From: Chloroflexota bacterium
GTDB taxonomy: Bacteria > Chloroflexota > UBA6077
Length of the DNA: 9,991 nucleotides
Direction of reading: 5' to 3'
Assembly (NCBI GenBank): GCA_021788565.1
Contig: JAJYKO010000124.1
Coordinates: 1-9,991, forward strand
This document shows, piece by piece, positions 5,276 through 9,991 of this stretch (position 1 is the first letter of the stretch; each line of letters opens with the position of its first letter). The notes below the pieces were generated by a model, which made no database searches, was not told the DNA's origin, and worked only from the letters and a program-made list of their open reading frames with translations. Position numbers and translations under genes: made by a program.

Positions 5276-5621
5276 AAAAAGTGCTGGAGACTGGAAAGTA
5301 CGGATAGACGACATGCTCGAAGCCGCGGCCAGGGCCATGGAGTACACCGAAGGCATCACCTTCGACGCTTTCGCCTCCGATCGCCTCAGACTCGACGCTG
5401 TTGCCAGGAACGTGGAGATCTTCGGGGAGGCGGCCCGATACGTTCCGACAGAGGTGCGAGAGAAATATCCCCTGGTGCCCTGGTCCCGCATCGTCGGTCT
5501 GCGCAACATTGTAGCCCATGACTATTTTGCAGTGAACTTGTCGATAATCTGGGACACCGTCAAGAACGACCTACCTCCTACCGTTCCCCTCCTCCAAGAA
5601 ATCCTGGAGAAGGAGCCGTGA
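5265..5621 (+). CDS. hepT: HEPN/DUF86 RNase-like toxin (HepT)
   Basis: This 118-aa all-helical DUF86 protein pairs with the upstream nucleotidyltransferase. The HEPN RNase motif R-x4-6-H-x-Y is intact: R80-N-I-V-A-H85-D-Y87, within GLRNIVAHDYFAVN. The helix RLDAVARNVEIFGEAA is typical of DUF86. Family members dimerise and cleave RNA, reportedly tRNA or mRNA, and are switched off when the antitoxin adenylylates the motif tyrosine, here Y87. The ATG at 5265 lies inside the MNT gene. The stop TGA (5619-5621) overlaps the hsdR GTG start as GTGA, so ribosomes finishing the toxin are placed at hsdR. A toxin locked between hsdS and hsdR suggests a role in guarding or backing up restriction; that role is inferred, while the motif and overlaps are seen. 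Confidence 0.92.
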   Translation: MPREKSAGDWKVRIDDMLEAAARAMEYTEGITFDAFASDRLRLDAVARNVEIFGEAARYVPTEVREKYPLVPWSRIVGLRNIVAHDYFAVNLSIIWDTVKNDLPPTVPLLQEILEKEP

Positions 5622-8518
5622 AGCTCGGCACGGAGAAGACGGCAGTTCAGAACCCCCTCATCAAGTACGCCGTCGAGGCAGGGTGGACGTATCTATCGCC
5701 CGATGAGGCGCTACGACTCCGGCGTGGCGAAACCGGCCTGATTCTGCACGACGTCCTGGTAGATCAGCTTCAGAGGCTGAACCCAGGCGTCGTCGACGCC
5801 CAGCGGGCCGAGGACGTCATCTCGCGGCTGGTTCGAGTGGCCCCGACCATCAGCGGGAACGAGCAGGCGTGGGAGTACCTGAAGGGTCTGAAGACCGTAT
5901 TCGTCGAGGCCGAGAGGCGCGAAAAGAACGTCCGGCTCTTGGACGACGAGCACCCCGAGGCCAACGCCTTCCACGTCACCGACGAGTTCAAGTACACCGA
6001 TGGGACCCACAGGATCAGGGCCGACGCCGTCTTCCTGATCAACGGCATCCCGGTGATAGTGGTCGAGACGAAGGCCGCGACGAAGCTGGAGGGGATCGCC
6101 GAAGCGCTGGAGCAGATCCGCCGGTACCATCGGGAAGGACCCGAGCTGCTGGCTGTACTACAGTTGCACGCCCTCACCCACCTCGTTCGCTTCTACTATG
6201 GTGCCACCTGGAACCTCTCCCGTAAGGCCCTCTTCAACTGGCACGAGGAGATGGCGGAGGGCGGGACGCCGACGGACTTCGAGACCCTGGTGAAGGGCTT
6301 CGTCGCACCTCGCCGGGTGCTCCGGGTCCTCTCCGACTACATCCTGTTCACACGCATAGACGGTGAGCTGTCGAAGGTGGTCCTGAGGCCCCACCAGATG
6401 CGGGCGGTCGAACGGGTGCTCGGTCGTGCCCACGACTCGGATAAGCGCAGGGGGCTCGTCTGGCACACCCAGGGCTCGGGCAAGACCTACACCATGATCA
6501 CGGTCGCCAAGCAGCTTATCGAGGAACCAGCGTTAAAGCACCCGACCGTCCTGATGCTGGTGGACAGGAATGAGCTGGAGGCTCAGCTGTTCGGCAACCT
6601 GGAAGCGGTGGGCTTCGGAGAGGTGAAGGTCGCTGACTCCAAGGCGGAGTTGCGTAGCCTCCTGTCCAGCGACTATCGGGGCCTGATCGTCTCCATGATC
6701 CACAAGTTCGATGACATCCCCGCCAACGTCAACACGCGGGAGAACGTCTTCGTGCTGGTGGACGAGGCCCACCGGACCACGGGTGGGGACCTCGGCAACT
6801 ACCTGATGGGGGCGCTCCCGAACGCGACCTACATCGGGTTCACCGGCACGCCCATCGACAGGACGGCCCACGGCAAGGGCACCTTCAAGGTGTTCGGCGG
6901 GGGCGACCCGAAGGGGTATCTCGACAAATACTCCATCAGGGAGTCGATAGCGGACGGGACGACGGTTCCCCTTCACTACATGCTCGCGCCCAACGAACTT
7001 CAGGCTGACAGGGAGACGCTGGAGCGGGAGTTCCTGGGGCTCGCGGAGCTGGAGGGGGTCAGCGACGTGGAGGAGCTGAACCGAGTGCTGGACCGGGCAG
7101 TGACGCTCAAGAACATGCTGAAGAACCGCGACCGGGTGGAGCGAGTGGCTGCCTACGTGGCCAGGCACTTTCGGGAGAACGTAGAGCCGATGGGCTACAA
7201 GGCGTTCCTGGTAGGGGTGGACCGCGAGGCCTGCGCCCTCTACAAGGAAGCGCTGGATAAGCAGCTGCCGCCCGAGTACTCGGCGGTGGTGATCAGCTCG
7301 AGCCACAACGACCCTGGGCCGCTCACAAAGTACCGTATCTCGGACGACGAGGAGCAGCTGATACGCAAAGCCTTCAGGAAGCCGGAGGAACAGCCGAAGA
7401 TCCTGATCGTGACGGAGAAGCTCCTCACCGGCTTCGATGCCCCGATCCTCTACTGCATGTACCTGGACAAGCCGATGCGCGACCACGTGCTCCTCCAGGC
7501 CATCGCGCGAGTTAACCGTCCCTACGAAGACGCCGAGGGCAGGCGGAAGCCCGCCGGGTTCGTGCTGGACTTCGTGGGGATCTTCGACAAGCTGGAGAGG
7601 GCGCTGGCTTTCGACTCCCAGGACGTCGAGGGAGTAATCCAGGGGATCGACGTCCTCCAGAAGCGCTTCGCCCGGTTGATGGAGCGTGGCAAGAGTGAGT
7701 ACCTGGTGCTGGCATCAGGCAGGAGCGGTGACAAGGCGGTGGAGGCGGTGCTGGAGCACTTCCGAGATAGGGAGAGGCGGGACGACTTCTACGCCTTCTA
7801 CCGCGAGCTGCAGGAGATATTCGAGATCCTGTCTCCCGATCCGTATCTCCGGCCCTTCCTCGCCGACTACGAGGAGCTGACCCGCATGTACCAGACGGTG
7901 CGGGCTAACTTCGAGCCGGGCGTCTCGGTGGATAAGAGCTTCCTGAGGAAAACCGAGGAGCTGGTGCAGCAGCATACCGGGACGGGTGAGATCCGGGAGG
8001 ACGGCGGCGTCTACGAGCTGAACGAGCGAACGCTGGAGCGGATCGCCGGGAAGGACCAGCCCGATACGGTCAAGGTGTTCAACCTGATCAAGGCCCTGAT
8101 CGCGATGGTGGAGGAGAACGGCACACTTCAGCCGTACCTGATCCCGATAGGTGAGCGGGCCGAGCTGATCGCCGACGCCTTCAAGGAGCGGCAGAAGACC
8201 ACGAAAGAGGCCCTGCGGGAGCTGATGGAGCTGGTGGAGGAGTATCAGCAGGCCGAGCGGAGCAGGGAGGAGACGCACCTGTCCCCCGAAGCGTTCGCCG
8301 TCTACTGGTACTTCAAGCGGCAGGGGGTCGAGGGAGCCGAGGCGGTTGCGAGAAAGGCAGCGGAAGCCTTCGAGAAGTACCCCCACTGGCAGCGAGCGGC
8401 CGACCAGGAAAGGGAAGTAAAGCTGGAGCTGTACAAGACCCTCGCAGGCAAGAAGGTGGAGCAGATGGTGGAGCTGGTGAACAGGCTGGTGGACATCCTG
8501 AAGAGGGCGTCCGCGTGA
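5618..8518 (+). CDS. hsdR: Type I restriction subunit HsdR (nuclease-translocase)
   Basis: HsdR (966 aa) is the ATP-dependent DNA translocase and endonuclease subunit that joins the HsdM/HsdS core to cut unmodified DNA. The N-terminal PD-(D/E)XK nuclease shows D136 (RADAVFL) and E150-T151-K152 (VVETKAAT). The superfamily 2 motor has Walker A QGSGKT (G286-T290), DEAH at 382-385 (LVDEAHRTTGG), FTGTP at 408-412, and motif VI QAIARVNR at 627-634. LIVTEKLLTGFDAP precedes motif VI. The C-terminal part is helical and acidic, as in the subunit-binding region of relatives. The GTG start at 5618 overlaps the HEPN stop; GGAGAAGGAG lies a few bases upstream. The end overlaps the metallopeptidase start, again as GTGA. 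Length is normal and all catalytic motifs are intact, so the enzyme should be active. Confidence 0.95.
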   Translation: MKLGTEKTAVQNPLIKYAVEAGWTYLSPDEALRLRRGETGLILHDVLVDQLQRLNPGVVDAQRAEDVISRLVRVAPTISGNEQAWEYLKGLKTVFVEAERREKNVRLLDDEHPEANAFHVTDEFKYTDGTHRIRADAVFLINGIPVIVVETKAATKLEGIAEALEQIRRYHREGPELLAVLQLHALTHLVRFYYGATWNLSRKALFNWHEEMAEGGTPTDFETLVKGFVAPRRVLRVLSDYILFTRIDGELSKVVLRPHQMRAVERVLGRAHDSDKRRGLVWHTQGSGKTYTMITVAKQLIEEPALKHPTVLMLVDRNELEAQLFGNLEAVGFGEVKVADSKAELRSLLSSDYRGLIVSMIHKFDDIPANVNTRENVFVLVDEAHRTTGGDLGNYLMGALPNATYIGFTGTPIDRTAHGKGTFKVFGGGDPKGYLDKYSIRESIADGTTVPLHYMLAPNELQADRETLEREFLGLAELEGVSDVEELNRVLDRAVTLKNMLKNRDRVERVAAYVARHFRENVEPMGYKAFLVGVDREACALYKEALDKQLPPEYSAVVISSSHNDPGPLTKYRISDDEEQLIRKAFRKPEEQPKILIVTEKLLTGFDAPILYCMYLDKPMRDHVLLQAIARVNRPYEDAEGRRKPAGFVLDFVGIFDKLERALAFDSQDVEGVIQGIDVLQKRFARLMERGKSEYLVLASGRSGDKAVEAVLEHFRDRERRDDFYAFYRELQEIFEILSPDPYLRPFLADYEELTRMYQTVRANFEPGVSVDKSFLRKTEELVQQHTGTGEIREDGGVYELNERTLERIAGKDQPDTVKVFNLIKALIAMVEENGTLQPYLIPIGERAELIADAFKERQKTTKEALRELMELVEEYQQAERSREETHLSPEAFAVYWYFKRQGVEGAEAVARKAAEAFEKYPHWQRAADQEREVKLELYKTLAGKKVEQMVELVNRLVDILKRASA

Positions 8519-8829
8519 AGAAAGCGCCTGTGACGACCTGGCAGCCGCTGGAGGATGCGGTGCCCGCCGACCTCTTCAAGGCCGAGGTGACGGCCTGGGC
8601 TCGGCGGCTGGAGGTCGAGCCCAGGGACATCCGTATCCAACCCATGAAGCGAAAGTGGGCGAGCTGCTCCTCCAGGGGCCGCCTCACCTTCGACACTGAC
8701 CTGCTCTGGCAACCAGCAGCCTTTCGAAGGGAAGCTATCGTCCACGAGCTGCTCCACCTGAAGGTGCCGAACCACGGCCCGCTGTTCAAGGCGCTCCTGA
8801 AGGCGTACCTGGCGGAACACGACGGGTAG
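8515..8829 (+). CDS. Short YgjP-like (DUF45) zinc metallopeptidase
   Basis: This 104-aa protein corresponds to the catalytic C-terminal half of YgjP/DUF45 (M48-like) metallopeptidases. MKRKWASCSSRGRLTFDTDL matches the family's R-x-W-G-S-C-S-x-x-G-x-L block with Ala in place of Gly. The zinc site is H77-E-L-L-H81 with third ligand H87 in PNHGPLF. Full-length YgjP proteins have roughly twice this size; the missing N-terminal half appears to be a property of this gene, since the start GTG overlaps the hsdR stop by 4 nt and the open frame is intact. Similar small peptidase genes occur beside hsdR in other Type I loci, where a role in trimming or turning over restriction subunits (as ClpXP does for HsdR) is conceivable but unproven. 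The gene's coupling to hsdR implies co-expression. Confidence 0.85.
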   Translation: MKKAPVTTWQPLEDAVPADLFKAEVTAWARRLEVEPRDIRIQPMKRKWASCSSRGRLTFDTDLLWQPAAFRREAIVHELLHLKVPNHGPLFKALLKAYLAEHDG

Positions 8830-8845
8830 AAAGGGGACCCAGAAG

Positions 8846-9112
8846 ATGCTGACTGACTGGACTACCGTCGTTCAAGCTGTCGCCAGTGTCGTTCAGGCCG
8901 CGAAAGCCGTCGTCCTCGTGGTCGTGACGGCCGTTCTTGTGCGGGTGACGACGGTGTATGCCGATGCCGCCAAGCGCCAGGCGGAAGCAGCGCGCTACGT
9001 ACTCGATGGAGTCGCCCCTCTTGACGTAGCTCCAGATCGCGCTCGTAGGAATGCGGGACTGCTCGATGCACGGCTGGCCGAACCGTGTATCCGGCCGCAG
9101 GGTGATCCTTGA
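8846..9112 (+). CDS. Small membrane protein, probably truncated with a chimeric tail
   Basis: The 88-residue frame starts at an ATG 16 nt after the peptidase stop, with AAAGGGGA at 8830-8837 as ribosome site, so it reads as the last gene of the operon. Residues 21-38 (AVVLVVVTAVLVRVTTVY) form one predicted transmembrane helix. It is followed by a basic/amphipathic segment DAAKRQAEAAR, a layout seen in many small one-helix membrane proteins with a downstream coiled segment. VVQAVAS/VVQAAKA is a short internal repeat. From about residue 50 the sequence turns into the antisense of a DUF433 segment on the other strand, so only the first 50 residues are likely ancestral. No function is recognised. 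Membrane-spanning effectors are frequent in defence loci, but nothing here proves one. Confidence 0.5.
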   Translation: MLTDWTTVVQAVASVVQAAKAVVLVVVTAVLVRVTTVYADAAKRQAEAARYVLDGVAPLDVAPDRARRNAGLLDARLAEPCIRPQGDP

Positions 9113-9262
9113 TCGCAGTTTCCAGCAGACGGGGGCGCCCTCCTGAAACGTCAGGCGAGCCTTCAGGGGCATGCACCAGCGCTCCACGAAGCCGAGGGCG
9201 TATTGCCACGGCATAATGGCTGAGAGGAGCTGGCCCTCGTAGCGAGCGAAGATGTGAGGCAT
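8990..9262 (-). pseudogene. DUF433-domain gene remnant, 3' end lost
   Basis: The minus-strand frame beginning at the ATG at 9262 (MPHIFARYEGQ) carries a DUF433-like core between 9109 and 8993: RITLRPDTRFGQPCIE, then SRIPTSAIW and VKRGDSIEYVAR. DUF433 domains are small helical modules with the pattern G-x-P-x-I-x-x-x-R-I-P-(T/V)-x-x-I and G-D-S-I-E-x-x-A; they are often part of antitoxins or DNA-binding proteins. Past about 8990 the frame loses all resemblance and runs antisense through the metallopeptidase gene to 8786. The expected closing helices are therefore missing, either cut off by recombination or displaced by a frameshift. The start is uncertain, with only a weak GAGG eleven bases upstream. 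The gene follows the L,D-transpeptidase on the same strand, about 40 bases past its stop. Confidence 0.45.
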
Positions 9263-9300
9263 CGCGTGCCATACCTCGGGCGCTTGAACTTGAGCCGATG

Positions 9301-9991
9301 TTACGGTGTGATGATCACCGGCGTGCCCAGGAGAGCCCAACCGAACAGCTTGGGCATAATGCTCGCAGGGAGCTCGACGCAGCCGTGCGAGCCGGTGAAG
9401 GTCGCGCCGGGGATTCCGGGGCCATTAGAGCCCGGCCCAAAGATCGTTCGCCACGGCGCATCGTGGATGAAGTCCGCGCCCGCCTGGTTGAACAGCATCG
9501 CCTGGTGCGACGTCACATCCGCGTACCAATAGGGTGAGGCCTTGGGATAGGGCGAGTGAAAGACGAAGGGAGACTGTTTGCTCAAGATCTCGAACGTGCC
9601 CGTCGGGGTGGGCAGAGTCTGGCCACCGGTCGTAACCTGGGTCGTGAGGAACGGCTTCGAGCCGTCGTATGCCGTTAGCGACTCTTTGGCGAGCGACACG
9701 CGGATGACCTTGTCGGTGATGCTCAGCCCATTGTAACGTGCCTGAACCTGGTTGCCCGCAGCGTCTACGACCTCGATGATAAACGCGTAGTCCCCGTTCG
9801 CTACAACCTGGTTCTGCTGGTTCTTGCCGTCCCAGGACGCCTGGATCTCTTTGTTAGCCGCCTGCTGGCCAAGGTCGTACACGCGCACCGGGGCCGAGGT
9901 CGCTTGCACGACGATCGTGAGTTTCACGCTGGCCGCGCTGGAGACCGTGAACCGAATCGGAATAGTCTGGTAGAGCGGATGTGACGTCGCA
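9301..9991 (-). CDS. L,D-transpeptidase (YkuD) with Ig-like domain, 5' end beyond the window
   Basis: The minus-strand frame is open to the right edge, so the N-terminus (expected signal peptide) is missing; 230 residues are visible. The first part is a FlgD/Ig-like beta-sandwich, seen from VRVYDLG, WDGKNQQNQVVANGDYAF and EVVDAAGNQV. The rest is a YkuD domain: TGGQTLPTPTGTFEI, then FIHDAPW, then the catalytic block TGSHGCVELP with the nucleophile Cys codon at 9379-9381 and its partner His two residues earlier. Such enzymes act outside the membrane, forming 3-3 peptidoglycan cross-links or anchoring proteins; the Ig module may bind wall or extend the domain. A GTG at 9927 could serve as an internal start, but Ig-like sequence continues upstream of it (PIRFTVSSAAS), so the gene is longer. 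It converges on the restriction operon. Confidence 0.9.
   Translation of the reverse strand, partial: ATSHPLYQTIPIRFTVSSAASVKLTIVVQATSAPVRVYDLGQQAANKEIQASWDGKNQQNQVVANGDYAFIIEVVDAAGNQVQARYNGLSITDKVIRVSLAKESLTAYDGSKPFLTTQVTTGGQTLPTPTGTFEILSKQSPFVFHSPYPKASPYWYADVTSHQAMLFNQAGADFIHDAPWRTIFGPGSNGPGIPGATFTGSHGCVELPASIMPKLFGWALLGTPVIITP

Noticed and set aside
6533..7486. A 317-codon minus-strand open frame
   Set aside because: It is antisense to the motor domain of hsdR, with no ribosome site and no recognisable motif.
8786..8989. Continuation of the DUF433 frame to a stop at 8786
   Set aside because: This part is antisense to the metallopeptidase and the membrane-protein start. It is His/Arg/Pro-rich and matches nothing in DUF433, so I treat it as accidental read-through.

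Overview
The window is GC-rich bacterial DNA. The tRNA genes encode their 3' CCA, Shine-Dalgarno sites are strong, and GTG starts are common. I cannot name the phylum. The sporulation-free gene set, the FlgD-like Ig plus L,D-transpeptidase protein and the REP-like palindromes would fit a GC-rich environmental lineage such as Chloroflexota or a GC-rich Bacillota, but that is a guess.

Layout from left to right. Bases 1-98 hold the 5' end of a minus-strand gene (DUF4178-like start) with its own promoter. About 730 bases follow without a convincing gene; their only clear structure is a palindromic repeat cluster at 632-754. A strong extended -10 promoter (900-929) then drives a tRNA-His / tRNA-Arg pair (956-1123), closed by a hairpin-plus-T-tract terminator (1144-1177).

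The main object is a plus-strand Type I restriction-modification locus carrying extra genes: hsdM (1253-2842), hsdS (2835-4262), a GxxExxY-family PD-(D/E)XK protein (4375-4818), an MNT nucleotidyltransferase (4985-5275), a HEPN/DUF86 RNase-like toxin (5265-5621), hsdR (5618-8518), a short YgjP-like zinc metallopeptidase (8515-8829) and a small membrane protein that seems truncated (8846-9112). hsdM/hsdS overlap by 8 nt, MNT/HEPN by 11 nt, HEPN/hsdR by 4 nt and hsdR/peptidase by 4 nt, so the toxin-antitoxin pair is translationally coupled to the restriction subunit. HsdM and HsdS would form the sequence-specific adenine methyltransferase. HsdR adds the translocase and nuclease. By analogy with PrrC in EcoprrI, the HEPN/MNT pair could be a second-line abortive-infection module that senses failure of the restriction enzyme; this is inference.

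The GxxExxY gene is bracketed by two copies of a 125-bp imperfect palindrome (4178-4302 and 4797-4921) built from repeated CACGAAA / TTTCGTG arms. The left copy supplies the last 27 residues of HsdS and the right copy supplies the end of the GxxExxY protein, in the same reading phase. This looks like a palindrome-plus-nuclease-gene cassette inserted between hsdS and the MNT/HEPN/hsdR block.

At the right edge the operon seems to end in a recombination scar near 8990. There the small membrane-protein gene runs into the antisense of a DUF433-domain gene that has itself lost its 3' end. Beyond it lies a minus-strand L,D-transpeptidase with an Ig-like domain, cut by the window edge.
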